Counted from the stretch's first letter, positions 9,318-17,141 are shown. The stretch: 64,000 nt of DNA from Edaphobacillus lindanitolerans (GCF_900156305.1 NZ_FTPL01000002.1:372001-436000), one strand, 5' to 3'. Notes: generated by a model from the sequence alone, not told the origin. Program-made: numbers and translations.

Positions 9318-10595
9318 TCAAGCCGATGTCTTTTCGTTGTTTGGATCGTCGTCCTTGATCGGGCTGCCGTCCTTGTCAAGGAGAATCGGCTCGGCCCCTT
9401 CGGTGACAGATGCTTTCGTGATGATGCAGTCGACGACATCTTCCCTCGACGGGAGATCATACATGACATCGAGCATGATCTTTTCGATGATCGACCGCAG
9501 GCCGCGTGCACCGGTCTTCCGCTCGATCGCTTCGGCCGCAATGGCATGAAGGGCTTCGTCCTCGAACGTCAGGCGGACGCCGTCCAGTTCAAGCATTTTC
9601 TGGTATTGTTTCGCGATTGCATTTTTCGGCGCCGTCAGAATCTGGACGAGCGTGTCCTCGTCAAGCGACTCGAGGCTCGCCAAGACCGGAAGCCGGCCGA
9701 TGAATTCCGGAATGAGGCCGAAGCGGAGAAGGTCCTCCGGAATCAGCTTCGACAGGAGGGTTTCCTCTTCTTCCGGCTTTTCGTTCGGATCGGAACCGAA
9801 TCCGATGACCTTCTGGCCGACCCGGCGCTTGATGATGTCCTCAATGCCGTCAAATGCACCGCCGACGATGAAGAGCACATTCGTCGTGTCGATCTGGATG
9901 AATTCCTGATGCGGGTGCTTCCGGCCGCCCTGCGGAGGTACGCTTGCAACCGTGCCTTCGAGGATTTTCAGGAGCGCCTGCTGGACGCCTTCCCCGGAGA
10001 CATCGCGGGTGATCGACGGGTTCTCGGACTTGCGGGCAACCTTGTCGATCTCATCGATGTAGATGATCCCTTTTTCCGCGCGCTCCACGTCATAGTCGGC
10101 AGCCTGGATGAGTTTGAGAAGAATGTTCTCGACGTCTTCGCCGACATAGCCCGCTTCCGTCAGGGAAGTCGCATCGGCCATGGCGAACGGCACATCGAGG
10201 ATGCGTGCAAGCGTCTGGGCGAGGAGGGTTTTCCCGCTGCCCGTCGGCCCGATGAGCACGATGTTCGACTTCGCCAGCTCGACGTCATCGATCTTGCTGT
10301 CTGAATTGACCCGCTTATAGTGGTTGTAGACGGCGACGGACAGCGCTTTTTTGGCACGGTCCTGCCCGATGACATACTCGTCCAGGATGGACTGGATGTC
10401 ACGTGGTTTCGGTACATCCTTCAGTTCGAAACCTTCCTCGGTGCCGACTTCTTCCTCAACGATTTCAGAGCAGAGCTCGATGCATTCATCACAAATATAT
10501 ACACCCGGTCCGGCTACCAGCTTGCGTACCTGTTCCTGAGGCTTGCCGCAGAAGGAGCAGTTCAGGTTTTCATTTTCATCATTGAATTTAAACAA
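9318..10595 (-). CDS. clpX: ClpX, ATP-binding unfoldase subunit of ClpXP
   Basis: AAA+ unfoldase that recognises substrates and feeds them to the ClpP peptidase. 425 residues, normal length. N-terminal zinc-binding domain with C13, C16, C35 and C38 (CSFCGKP ... YICDECIE), Walker A GPTGSGKT (116-123), Walker B IIYIDEID, the pore loop GYVGED, and the IGF-type ClpP-docking loop in KVIGFGSDP. Upstream of the start is a 7-2-7 inverted repeat. The tig-clpX order is the usual one; a terminator after tig suggests clpX has its own promoter. Confidence 0.98.
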   Translation of the reverse strand: MFKFNDENENLNCSFCGKPQEQVRKLVAGPGVYICDECIELCSEIVEEEVGTEEGFELKDVPKPRDIQSILDEYVIGQDRAKKALSVAVYNHYKRVNSDSKIDDVELAKSNIVLIGPTGSGKTLLAQTLARILDVPFAMADATSLTEAGYVGEDVENILLKLIQAADYDVERAEKGIIYIDEIDKVARKSENPSITRDVSGEGVQQALLKILEGTVASVPPQGGRKHPHQEFIQIDTTNVLFIVGGAFDGIEDIIKRRVGQKVIGFGSDPNEKPEEEETLLSKLIPEDLLRFGLIPEFIGRLPVLASLESLDEDTLVQILTAPKNAIAKQYQKMLELDGVRLTFEDEALHAIAAEAIERKTGARGLRSIIEKIMLDVMYDLPSREDVVDCIITKASVTEGAEPILLDKDGSPIKDDDPNNEKTSA

Positions 10596-10619
10596 AGTGG
10601 TTCACCCCTTATCAAGTGA

Positions 10620-10635
10620 CAATCTTACAAGATTG
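10620..10635. repeat. 7-2-7 inverted repeat in front of clpX
   Basis: CAATCTTACAAGATTG: two perfect 7-base arms separated by AC, ending 25 bases upstream of the clpX ATG. The two-base centre is too short for an RNA loop, so a DNA-binding site is more likely than a hairpin. I do not recognise the regulator. Confidence 0.5.
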
Positions 10636-10716
10636 CCTATATGATGGCAAATAATTCGCCCTCTGCCTGCTGTCGCCGGCGGAACCGTTTTCCGGCGGCA
10701 GGAGAAGCCCATTATG

Positions 10717-10752
10717 TAGAAAATAAGGCGCTGGGATTCCCGGCGCCTTATT
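10717..10752 (-). terminator. Terminator after tig
   Basis: Minus-strand hairpin with perfect arms AATAAGGCGC and GCGCCTTATT around an 11-base loop, followed by TTC. Lies 35 bases after the tig stop codon. Confidence 0.75.
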
Positions 10753-10786
10753 CGTTCTGCTATGTCTATGTCTCCAGCCAGCTGGA

Positions 10787-12073
10787 TTATTCTTTGATCG
10801 ATGCGTTGTCGACGAGGAACTCGATCGTCTTTTTGAAACGGATGTCATTTTCAAGCATATCTGTTCCGCCGAGGACGGATTTGATCTGCTCCGTGTCCAT
10901 TCCGAACTGTTCGGACATCGTCTTCAGTTCTTCCTGGACGTCTTCCTCGTTCACTTCGATGTTCTCGGCGTTGGCAATTGCCTCGAGAACGAGCGAAACG
11001 CGTACGCGCATTTCTGCATCATCGTGCATCTGGGCGCGGAGGGCGGCTTCGTCCTGGCCGGAGAACTGGAAGTACAGGTCAAGCGTCATGCCCTGCTGCT
11101 GGAGCCGCTGGCCGAATTCTTGAACCATGCGGTCCACTTCGGATTCGACCATCACTTCAGGAATGTCGATTTCCGCGTTCTTTGCAGCCGTTTCGACGAG
11201 TTCGTCGCGAAGTGCGACTTCAGCCGCGTCCTTCTTCTCGGAAGCCGTGCGTTCTTTCAGCTTGCTGCGGAGTTCGTCGAGTGTTTCCACTTCGCTGTCG
11301 ATCTCTTTCGCCAGCTCATCGTCGAGTTCAGGAACTTCGGGCGATTTCACTTCGTGGACCGTCACTTTGAATGTGGCCGGCTTACCTGCGAGTTCAGCTG
11401 CATGATATTCTTCCGGGAATGTCACTTCGACTTCTTTCTCTTCTCCGGCTTTCACGCCTTCGAGCTGCTCTTCGAAGCCCGGGATGAAGCTGCCGGAGCC
11501 GATTTCGAGCTCATAGCCCTCCGCTTTGCCGCCCTCAAATGCTTCGCCGTCCGAGAAGCCTTCGAAATCGATGACGACCGTGTCGCCCTTTGCTGCAGGC
11601 TCGTCTTCTTTGATGACGAATTCTACGTTTGCCTGGCGGCGGTCATTCAGCTGCTCTTCGATCTCTTCGTCGGTCACTTCCGTGTCCTGACGTTCAACCT
11701 CGATGCCTTTGTAGTCGCCGAGTTTCACTTCCGGCTTCACAGTGACCGTTGCCTTGAAGATCATCGGCTGGCCCTGTTCGATTTGCTCGATCTCGATTTC
11801 CGGGCGGTCAACCGGGTCGATGCCGGCTTCTTCGATTGCATTGGAGTACGCTTCAGGAAGGATTTCATCCACTGCATCCTGATAGAGCGATTCCACGCCG
11901 AACATGTTCTCGAACATCTTGCGCGGCACTTTCCCTTTGCGGAAACCAGGGACGTTCACTTGCTTGACGACTTTCTTGAACGCCTTGTCGATGCCTTCCT
12001 TGACTTTTTCAGCAGGAACTTCGACGGTGAGGACGCCTTGGTTCCCTTCTTGTTTTTCCCAATTAACTGTCAT
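10787..12073 (-). CDS. tig: Trigger factor (ribosome-associated chaperone)
   Basis: Ribosome-bound peptidyl-prolyl isomerase that shields nascent chains. 428 residues. The N-terminal ribosome-binding signature [13 protein letters not shown] is near residue 44, the FKBP-type PPIase domain spans roughly 160-245 ([22 protein letters not shown]...), and the long helical C-terminal chaperone arms follow. Very acidic, as usual. It has its own promoter (TTGAAA/TATACT) and terminator, so it is probably monocistronic. Start ATG is preceded by GGAGGT seven bases upstream. Confidence 0.98.
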   Translation of the reverse strand: MTVNWEKQEGNQGVLTVEVPAEKVKEGIDKAFKKVVKQVNVPGFRKGKVPRKMFENMFGVESLYQDAVDEILPEAYSNAIEEAGIDPVDRPEIEIEQIEQGQPMIFKATVTVKPEVKLGDYKGIEVERQDTEVTDEEIEEQLNDRRQANVEFVIKEDEPAAKGDTVVIDFEGFSDGEAFEGGKAEGYELEIGSGSFIPGFEEQLEGVKAGEEKEVEVTFPEEYHAAELAGKPATFKVTVHEVKSPEVPELDDELAKEIDSEVETLDELRSKLKERTASEKKDAAEVALRDELVETAAKNAEIDIPEVMVESEVDRMVQEFGQRLQQQGMTLDLYFQFSGQDEAALRAQMHDDAEMRVRVSLVLEAIANAENIEVNEEDVQEELKTMSEQFGMDTEQIKSVLGGTDMLENDIRFKKTIEFLVDNASIKE

Positions 12074-12140
12074 ATTAGTAACCTCCAGACATGATCATTC
12101 GCATGGTTGCGCTTGTGTTCACTTGTTTGACAACTTTTTC

Positions 12141-12168
12141 AGTATAGCACAGATGCACTCAGTTTCAA
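12141..12168 (-). promoter_or_regulatory. tig promoter
   Basis: Minus-strand -35 TTGAAA (12168-12163), 16-base spacer, -10 TATACT (12146-12141), giving a leader of about 60 bases before the tig start. SigA-type. Confidence 0.65.
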
Positions 12169-12173
12169 CACTT

Positions 12174-13160
12174 TCATAGCTGCCGCCCGCTGTGGGCAAG
12201 CTCGATCCGGTTGATCAGATCGATGACGGGATGGGCTCCGGCGTCAGTGCCTTCAAATAAGCATTCGATATATGTATGGTAGGCATCGGCCACTTCCTCG
12301 GCCGGAAGCCCCGGCCACTCGAACGGATAGGCGGTGAACCGGTAGGTCTTCATCAGCTGGAGGGCGATCTGCTCTTTCGACGGGTCCTTTGCAAACCGGT
12401 CAAGCAGCAGCCGCTCCACTTCGCCGGTCTTTTCCAGCTGGTCGGGACCGGGGAGCCGGTCCGGGACGAACGAATCTTCCATGCCGAGTTTCCGGACTGT
12501 CACCGGGCGGGCGAAACCGGCGCCGGACAGAAGGATCAACGCATAGGTGATGACAAGCGGAGAGGCATCCTGCCGGCCGCACAGCTCCGTAAGAAACGGT
12601 GTCCACCGGCCGATCTCCCCTTCCGGAGCAGTCGAGAGGAGGCTGTGCTGCTCGACTTCCGGCAGCTCCAGGAATCCGTCCAGTTCCGGAGGCTCCATTT
12701 CAGATTCCTCCATCTTTTCGTACCGGTCCTTCAGACGGCGGTTCAGCCCCTGGAGATAAAGGAATTTCTCGCGCCGTTCCGGAGGGATCGCCCCCTCATC
12801 GAGAAGTGCGCCGATCGTCTCCTCCACTTCCAGGTATTCTCGGAGCTGAATGCAGATGGACAGGTACATCTCCATCGCCTCCACATACTTGGCCGGGCCC
12901 GCCTGGAGGTACCGTGCAGCCGCTTCCTTGGCATCCTCGTATTCACGGAGTTCGTAAAGGCAGACGGCCAGCGCTCCGAGCAGCCTCGGGTTGGCCGGTT
13001 CGTACCCGAGCGCCTGGCGGATGAGCGGGGTTGCATCGGCGAAGCGCTCTTCCGCCACGAGGCGCATCCCTTCGGCATACAGCCGTTCGAAAGTTCCGGG
13101 CAGATAGATGACATTGCCCCGCTTCCTCAAATTTCTCTTTTTCCTGCGCAACGATGCCAC
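12174..13160 (-). CDS. ysoA: TPR-repeat protein (YsoA-like)
   Basis: Cytoplasmic protein of about 328 residues, no signal peptide or membrane segment. After a very basic N-terminus (ASLRRKKRNLRKRG) it shows tetratricopeptide-like helices: LYAEGMRLVAEERFADATPLIRQALGYEP, LGALAVCLYELREYEDAKEAAARYL and similar. Location next to tig matches B. subtilis ysoA, whose function is unknown to me. I prefer the GTG start at 13160 because AAGAGG lies eight bases upstream; the frame also has ATG codons at 13187 and 13184 with no ribosome site. The segment from 13187 may therefore be untranslated. Confidence 0.75.
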   Translation of the reverse strand: MASLRRKKRNLRKRGNVIYLPGTFERLYAEGMRLVAEERFADATPLIRQALGYEPANPRLLGALAVCLYELREYEDAKEAAARYLQAGPAKYVEAMEMYLSICIQLREYLEVEETIGALLDEGAIPPERREKFLYLQGLNRRLKDRYEKMEESEMEPPELDGFLELPEVEQHSLLSTAPEGEIGRWTPFLTELCGRQDASPLVITYALILLSGAGFARPVTVRKLGMEDSFVPDRLPGPDQLEKTGEVERLLLDRFAKDPSKEQIALQLMKTYRFTAYPFEWPGLPAEEVADAYHTYIECLFEGTDAGAHPVIDLINRIELAHSGRQL

Positions 13161-13248
13161 CCCTTCCGCCTCTTGTCTGTTCATCATAGCATAGCCGGAG
13201 ATTGGTTTGAAATATGCAATCGGGAAATCCGGCCGGTCTTAATTCAAC

Positions 13249-13286
13249 AAAAATCAGCCTGCGGGCACGGAGCCGGCAGACTGGCC
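13249..13286 (-). terminator. Terminator copy A (behind tRNA remnant)
   Basis: Minus-strand hairpin with CAG-T-CTGC pairing to GCAG-G-CTG followed by ATTTTTG. It is the diverged duplicate of the terminator at 13370-13410. Confidence 0.6.
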
Positions 13287-13292
13287 GCAAAA

Positions 13293-13329
13293 CGTCCCGG
13301 GCAGGATCCGAACCTGCGACCGACAGCTT
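13293..13329 (-). pseudogene. tRNA-Arg 3'-half remnant
   Basis: 37 bases matching the 3' half of the adjacent tRNA-Arg (variable loop, T arm, acceptor 3' strand, discriminator), with two substitutions. There is no 5' half, so it cannot form a tRNA. One substitution alters the T loop (TTC to a TCC-like form), consistent with decay. Confidence 0.85.
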
Positions 13330-13369
13330 CGAAATATGCAATCGGAAATCCTGCCGGTCTCTATATCAA

Positions 13370-13410
13370 CAAAAAAACCAGCCTGCGGGCACTTAGCCGG
13401 CAGACTGGCT
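13370..13410 (-). terminator. Terminator of tRNA-Arg
   Basis: Minus strand: CCAG-T-CTGC pairs with GCAG-G-CTGG, followed by TTTTTTTG, eight bases after the tRNA 3' end. Confidence 0.75.
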
Positions 13411-13417
13411 GTGAAAA

Positions 13418-13491
13418 CGTCCCAGGCAGGATTCGAACCTGCGACCGACAGCTTAGAAGGCTGTTGCTCTATCCTGCTGAGCTACTGGGAC
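13418..13491 (-). tRNA. tRNA-Arg (anticodon TCT)
   Basis: 74-base cloverleaf on the minus strand: acceptor stem GTCCCAG / CTGGGAC with discriminator G, D arm with AGCTCAG...GAGC, anticodon stem ACAGC / GCTGT with loop CTTCTAA and anticodon TCT (13457-13455), T loop TTCGAATC. CCA is not encoded. Reads AGA codons. It has its own strong promoter and a terminator. Confidence 0.95.
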
Positions 13492-13527
13492 ATGCGGCAA
13501 CCGGAAAAGTTGCGCAAGACAAAAACT

Positions 13528-13556
13528 ATTATATGATTCGCGCAGAGGAAAGTCAA
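13528..13556 (-). promoter_or_regulatory. tRNA-Arg promoter
   Basis: Minus-strand -35 TTGACT (13556-13551), 17-base spacer, consensus -10 TATAAT (13533-13528). The -35 overlaps the ysnB stop codon. Expected start about 30 bases before the mature tRNA. Confidence 0.8.
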
Positions 13557-14077
13557 CGCCTCCCGGGAAAATCGGGGAATTTCCTTGCATCCGCTTCTCC
13601 GCCGTCCGGATTCACGAAGCGGACGGTCACGCCTTCGCCGGTTCCTTCGATCCTCGCCCATGTCGGCGGTCTGCCCGGCCACGGCCGGACGGGGCTTCCC
13701 GGGTTGATGAACAGGATGCCCCCGTCCACCTCGGCGCCGTAACCGTGCGTATGGCCGAACAGAACGATATCGGCGCCGAGTTCTGAAGCCTTGTAGCGGA
13801 GGGAGAGCATGCCCCCCTTCACTCCTTCAAGATGGCCATGGACGGCCAGGATCCGGAGGCCTCCCGCCTCCGCCTCCAGACTTTCCGGAAAGGCACCCGG
13901 CGGGTCGCAGTTGCCCTGGACGGCAAGGAACCCGTCCATGTCCGGATCTTCCTTGCCGAATTCGCTGTCCCCGCAGTGGATCAGCAGATCCGCGGAGCCC
14001 TCCTCCGCCCCCCGGAAACGGCGGATCGCATCCCTGTAGCCGTGGGTATCACTCAGCACCGCAACTTTCCAGCTCAT
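13553..14077 (-). CDS. ysnB: YsnB/MJ0936-family metallophosphoesterase
   Basis: Small cytoplasmic calcineurin-like phosphoesterase, 174 residues. Metal-binding motifs in order: D9-T-H11 in VAVLSDTHGYRDA, HCGDSEF (D37), VQGNCD (N57), VHGHLEG (H80 region) and FGHTHGYG near residue 107. The natural substrate of this family is not settled. It overlaps the end of ysnA by four bases, so the pair is co-translated, as in B. subtilis. Confidence 0.92.
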   Translation of the reverse strand: MSWKVAVLSDTHGYRDAIRRFRGAEEGSADLLIHCGDSEFGKEDPDMDGFLAVQGNCDPPGAFPESLEAEAGGLRILAVHGHLEGVKGGMLSLRYKASELGADIVLFGHTHGYGAEVDGGILFINPGSPVRPWPGRPPTWARIEGTGEGVTVRFVNPDGGEADARKFPDFPGRR

Positions 14078-14685
14078 CGGTCTTCTTCCGTGCCAAACAG
14101 TCCGCGCGCTTCCTCTTCCAGCTGACGGATCGCCGCTCCCCTGTGTGAGACTGCAGCCTTTTCCTCGGGAGACAGCTGGGCCATCGTCCGCTCTTCATTG
14201 GGCACATAGAAAACGGGGTCATAGCCAAAGCCGTTGTCCCCTGCGGGGGCCCGCATGATCCGTCCTTCGCAGGCGCCTTCGAAGAAGCGCGTTTCAAGTC
14301 CCGGACCTGCCACGGCAAGCACGCAGATGAAGCGGGCCGTCCGTTCTTCGTCCGGCACTTTTTTCAGCTCGCCGAGCAGTTTTTCGATGTTCCGCTCATC
14401 GGTCGCTCCCTCTCCGCTGAAACGGGCCGAATAAACGCCGGGTCTCCCGTCCAGTGCATCGACGGCGAGCCCGCTGTCGTCCGCAATGACGATCTTCCCG
14501 AGACGCTCCGCGACCGTTTCGGCCTTCAGCCGGGCATTTTCACGGAATGTCGTTCCCGTCTCTTCCACATCGAGGTCTTCCGCCACATCATGCAGCGTGA
14601 GCACGCGGACTCCGTATGGGGCGAGAAGGGTCTCGAAATCCTTCGCCTTTCCCCGGTTTTTCGTTGCAATGATCACGTCTTTCAT
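14074..14685 (-). CDS. ysnA: XTP/dITP diphosphatase (RdgB/HAM1 family)
   Basis: House-cleaning nucleotide pyrophosphatase that hydrolyses dITP, dXTP and related non-canonical purine triphosphates. 203 residues, normal length. Signature segments: IATKNRGKAKDFE (residues 6-18), TFRENARLKAE, IADDSGLAVDALDGRPGVYSARF (substrate and metal site around residues 67-89), and GDNGFGYDPVF (about 148-158), plus the C-terminal SHRGAAIRQL. It lies directly upstream of ysnB. In B. subtilis rph precedes it; here a MarR gene and terminator do. Confidence 0.96.
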   Translation of the reverse strand: MKDVIIATKNRGKAKDFETLLAPYGVRVLTLHDVAEDLDVEETGTTFRENARLKAETVAERLGKIVIADDSGLAVDALDGRPGVYSARFSGEGATDERNIEKLLGELKKVPDEERTARFICVLAVAGPGLETRFFEGACEGRIMRAPAGDNGFGYDPVFYVPNEERTMAQLSPEEKAAVSHRGAAIRQLEEEARGLFGTEEDR

Positions 14686-14757
14686 CTGCTCGTCCTCCCT
14701 GTTCGGTGCTTTGCCGGATTCTGTTCATCCATCGTATCATATCCCGCCCAGAGAACG

Positions 14758-14785
14758 CCAAAACCCGGAGGCATCCGCCCCCGGG
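14758..14785 (-). terminator. Terminator after the MarR gene
   Basis: Minus-strand hairpin CCCGGGGGC / GCCTCCGGG with a four-base loop followed by TTTTGG, directly after the MarR stop codon. Confidence 0.7.
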
Positions 14786-14793
14786 CCTTCTAA

Positions 14794-15324
14794 TCAGCCG
14801 GACTGATTTTCTTTGTTCTGTTTTCTCCGCTTCCTGCCTTCCTTCATCCCTTCATGGAGCTTGATCAGCATGGAGGAGAGGTTGGTCACCTCGTCGGACG
14901 TAAAATCGGAAAGTACTTCGTGAAGGTCGTTCTGGCGCTTCTCGATCACTTCCTCGATGATCCGCTCCCCGTCCTCGAGAAGATGAATCCGGACAACCCG
15001 ACGGTCCTGCTCGTCGCGGACACGCTTTACAAGTTCATTCTTTTCCATGCGGTCCACTAGATCGGTGGTCGTCGAAAAAGCCAAATACATTTTATTCGAC
15101 AAATCTCCGATCGTCATATCGCCGTGCTCCAGCAGCCACTGGAGCGCAACGAACTGGGGCGGCGTGATCGGATAGTTATCTAGTATTTCACGGCCGCTTT
15201 GCTTGATCAGCGCCGAGATATAACGCAGCTCTTTTTCCACGAAGGCGATCTCATCTGGATTGTGCCGCTTTTGTTCCCTGTTGGAACCAGCCATTTGCTT
15301 ACCACTCCCCGAAACCGTTTGCAT
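14794..15324 (-). CDS. ysmB: MarR-family transcriptional regulator (YsmB-like)
   Basis: 176 residues with a winged helix-turn-helix typical of MarR: ITPPQFVALQWLLEHGDMTI, LSNKMYLAFSTTTDLVDRMEKNELV (recognition helix), and RVRDEQDRRVVRIHLLEDG (wing, with the family's D-x-R-D/R-R motif). N- and C-termini are basic and low in complexity. It lies 43 bases downstream of gerE in the same direction, as ysmB does in B. subtilis, and has its own terminator. Ligand and targets are unknown. The adjoining racE-gerM-rph genes known from B. subtilis are absent. Confidence 0.88.
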   Translation of the reverse strand: MQTVSGSGKQMAGSNREQKRHNPDEIAFVEKELRYISALIKQSGREILDNYPITPPQFVALQWLLEHGDMTIGDLSNKMYLAFSTTTDLVDRMEKNELVKRVRDEQDRRVVRIHLLEDGERIIEEVIEKRQNDLHEVLSDFTSDEVTNLSSMLIKLHEGMKEGRKRRKQNKENQSG

Positions 15325-15366
15325 ATCTATATTGTGACAAGTTTCTCCCGGAATGGCAAGGGGCTT

Positions 15367-15591
15367 TTAGTCAAGCGAGAGTTCCGACAGCCGAAGAAGC
15401 TCGACAATCGCCTGAGCGCGCCCGGATACCCCTAGTTTCTGGATTGTATTTGAAATATGGTTCCGGACGGTCTTTTCACTGATTCCGAGCCCGGCCGCAA
15501 TTTCCTTTGTCGTCTTGTCCTTCACGAGCAATTGGAAGATTTCCCTCTCCCTTTTCGTCAGCAATGAACGATGATGCAGCTCATCCGCCAC
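15367..15591 (-). CDS. gerE: GerE-type LuxR-family regulator
   Basis: 74-residue protein that is almost entirely one LuxR-type helix-turn-helix: LLTKREREIFQLLVKDKTT, KEIAAGLGISEKTVRNHISN, and a dimerisation helix ending in VELLRLSELSLD. Size and sequence match GerE, the late mother-cell regulator of coat genes in Bacillus. Start is GTG with GGGAGGGG six bases upstream. Neighbours (ysmA upstream, MarR downstream) are the same as in B. subtilis. GerE-like proteins also occur in some relatives that do not sporulate, so this alone does not prove spore formation. Confidence 0.93.
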   Translation of the reverse strand: MADELHHRSLLTKREREIFQLLVKDKTTKEIAAGLGISEKTVRNHISNTIQKLGVSGRAQAIVELLRLSELSLD

Positions 15592-15689
15592 TTAGCGCCC
15601 CTCCCCTCAACTCTTCATCACAGAGTATGTCGGAAACTGCTTCCGGGTGAGGGCTTTCGCCCGGTCAAAACGGGCGGGACGCGATTCAT

Positions 15690-16163
15690 TTATCGATGCT
15701 CCCCCTGATGGGCGGCAGGGACGGCAACAAATGCCTCCCGGTCCCCGTCCGTCCACGGCGAACCCTTGCCTGTTCTCCGGCTGATCTGCACCATCGTCCC
15801 CCGGCCCGTAAACAGCGGTTCGCCTTTTTCATCCGTCGCGAGGTAATGGAGATCGACCGATGAACTTCCGATTTTTTCCGCCTTCACATGGATGTCGATG
15901 GACTGATCGAAAAAGACTTGTTTCAGATAATCGCATTGAAGATCGGCCACGACCGGGATATTCTGTCCATCCGGGCTCAGCCAGTCGTTCATCAGTCCGA
16001 TATGCTTCAGGAATTCAATCCTCGCATATTCAAAGTATGCAAAATTGACCGTGTTGTTCAGATGGCCGTACATGTCCGTCTCGGAAAACCGGACGGTCAC
16101 CGGAACGGAAAACCGGAACCCTATTTTCCATTCGTCGAAATCCCCTATATACTGTGCCTTCAT
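15690..16163 (-). CDS. ysmA: Acyl-CoA thioesterase, hot-dog fold (YsmA, YbgC/FadM-like)
   Basis: 157-residue single hot-dog domain. The 4-hydroxybenzoyl-CoA-thioesterase-type signature is seen as VRFSETDMYGHLNNTVNFAYFE (residues 24-45), with the catalytic aspartate in ETDMYGHLNN. Such enzymes hydrolyse acyl-CoA thioesters; the chain length is not predictable here. The gene has its own promoter downstream of the sdhB terminator, and a palindrome resembling a FadR site covers the predicted start of transcription, suggesting fatty-acid-responsive control. B. subtilis ysmA has the same location. Confidence 0.88.
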   Translation of the reverse strand: MKAQYIGDFDEWKIGFRFSVPVTVRFSETDMYGHLNNTVNFAYFEYARIEFLKHIGLMNDWLSPDGQNIPVVADLQCDYLKQVFFDQSIDIHVKAEKIGSSSVDLHYLATDEKGEPLFTGRGTMVQISRRTGKGSPWTDGDREAFVAVPAAHQGEHR

Positions 16164-16185
16164 GCCATTCCCCCGCTTCCCTTAA

Positions 16186-16237
16186 AATGAATAACCATTC
16201 ATTTCTCTATCATAGCAGATGGGGCACCGGTTTGAAA
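16186..16237 (-). promoter_or_regulatory. ysmA promoter with FadR-like palindrome
   Basis: Minus-strand -35 TTTCAA (16237-16232), 17-base spacer, -10 TATGAT (16214-16209), then the perfect inverted repeat AATGAATAACCATTCATT (16186-16203, arms 7, spacer 4) just over the expected +1. It shares TGAAT-N4-ATTCA with the FadR operator at 26329-26346. Binding by FadR is inferred. Confidence 0.6.
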
Positions 16238-16262
16238 GAGAGCCGGAAAGCGTCCGGACAAA

Positions 16263-16306
16263 GAAAAACCCGCCCCAGCCCGGAATCGGGCCGCATGGCG
16301 GGTTTT
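16263..16306 (-). terminator. Terminator of the sdh operon
   Basis: Minus-strand hairpin AAACCCGCC ... GGCGGGTTTTTC immediately after the sdhB stop, with a GC-rich internal stem (GGCCCG/CGGGCT). Confidence 0.85.
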
Positions 16307-16313
16307 GAATCGG

Positions 16314-17117
16314 TCAGTCGACCAGGTGGTCGGAACCGAAGAAGTTCTTGAACGAGTGGATCGTCGCAGAGCGGTTCATCGCCGCGATTGACGTCGTGAG
16401 CGGAATGCCTTTCGGGCAGGCAACTACACAGTTTTGCGAGTTCCCGCACTCTTGGAGGCCGCCGTCCTGAAGAAGGGCGTCCAGACGCTCGTCCTTGTTC
16501 ATCGCTCCGGTCGGGTGCGTGTTGAACAGGCGTACTTGTGAGATGAGGGCCGGGCCGATGAAGTCCGTCTTGTCGTTCACGTTCGGGCAGGCTTCCAGGC
16601 AGACGCCGCATGTCATGCACTTCGACAGTTCGTATGCCCATTGGCGCTTGCGCTCAGGCATGCGCGGTCCTTCACCGAGATCGTATGTGCCGTCGATCGG
16701 AATCCATGCTTTGACGCGCTTGAGCGAGTCAAACATGACTTCGCGGTCGACAACCAGGTCGCGGACGACCGGGAATGTGCGCATCGGCTCGAGTTTGATC
16801 GGCTGCGCGAGGTTGTCGATGAGGGCTGTGCAGGCCTGTCGCGGACGGCCGTTGATGATCATCGAGCAGGCGCCGCAGACTTCCTCGAGACAGTTCATTT
16901 CCCAGTTGATCGGCGTCGTTTTGCCGCCGTCCGTGTTGACGGGGTTGCGCCGGATTTCCATGAGGGCGGAAATGACGTTCATATTCGGGCGGTATTCCAC
17001 CTCGAATGATTCCCAGTACGGCTTCGAATCCGGTGTGTCCTGACGCTGGATGTCAAAACGCACTGTTTTCTTTGCAGTTGCCGTGTTCTGTTCCTTAACG
17101 GCAGTTTGTTCAGCCAT
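16314..17117 (-). CDS. sdhB: Succinate dehydrogenase iron-sulfur subunit
   Basis: Electron-transfer subunit of complex II carrying [2Fe-2S], [4Fe-4S] and [3Fe-4S] centres. 267 residues. Cysteine clusters are all visible: CLEEVCGACSM...QAC (plant-type 2Fe-2S), CMTCGVCLEACP (4Fe-4S) and CGNSQNCVVACPKGIP (3Fe-4S, with the three needed cysteines). It follows sdhA by 24 bases in the sdhCAB order typical of Bacillales. The N-terminus carries an extra stretch of about 20 polar residues before VRFDIQRQD. Confidence 0.98.
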   Translation of the reverse strand: MAEQTAVKEQNTATAKKTVRFDIQRQDTPDSKPYWESFEVEYRPNMNVISALMEIRRNPVNTDGGKTTPINWEMNCLEEVCGACSMIINGRPRQACTALIDNLAQPIKLEPMRTFPVVRDLVVDREVMFDSLKRVKAWIPIDGTYDLGEGPRMPERKRQWAYELSKCMTCGVCLEACPNVNDKTDFIGPALISQVRLFNTHPTGAMNKDERLDALLQDGGLQECGNSQNCVVACPKGIPLTTSIAAMNRSATIHSFKNFFGSDHLVD

Positions 17118-17141
17118 CTTGTCTCTCTCCTTTCTTCGTGA

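Larger units (their letters stand above)
13209..13454. repeat. Imperfect tandem duplication of tRNA-Arg 3' half plus flank
   Basis: Two copies, 13209-13329 and 13331-13454, offset by 122 bases. Each begins GAAATATGCAATCGG, contains a terminator hairpin, and ends CGACCGACAGCTT. The 37 tRNA bases differ at two positions; the flank has diverged more, including small length changes. The duplicated part stops exactly on the 3' side of the anticodon. Confidence 0.85.
13188..13552. other. tRNA-Arg locus with tandem duplication, no protein gene
   Basis: This gap holds a tRNA-Arg gene with its promoter and terminator plus an upstream-lying (lower coordinate) tandem copy of the 3' half of the tRNA with its terminator. 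The remaining 20 bases next to ysoA carry nothing I recognise. Confidence 0.8.

Noticed and set aside
13209-13491. Two similar tRNA-like segments suggesting a pair of tRNA genes
   Set aside because: Only the segment at 13418-13491 folds into a full cloverleaf; the other lacks the 5' half.
13201-13500. Short repeats around the tRNA as a CRISPR array
   Set aside because: There are just two long copies without spacers, explained by a tandem duplication.
12276-13742. 488-codon plus-strand frame across ysoA, the tRNA and ysnB
   Set aside because: It runs antisense through three genes including a tRNA, so it is an artefact of the low stop density.
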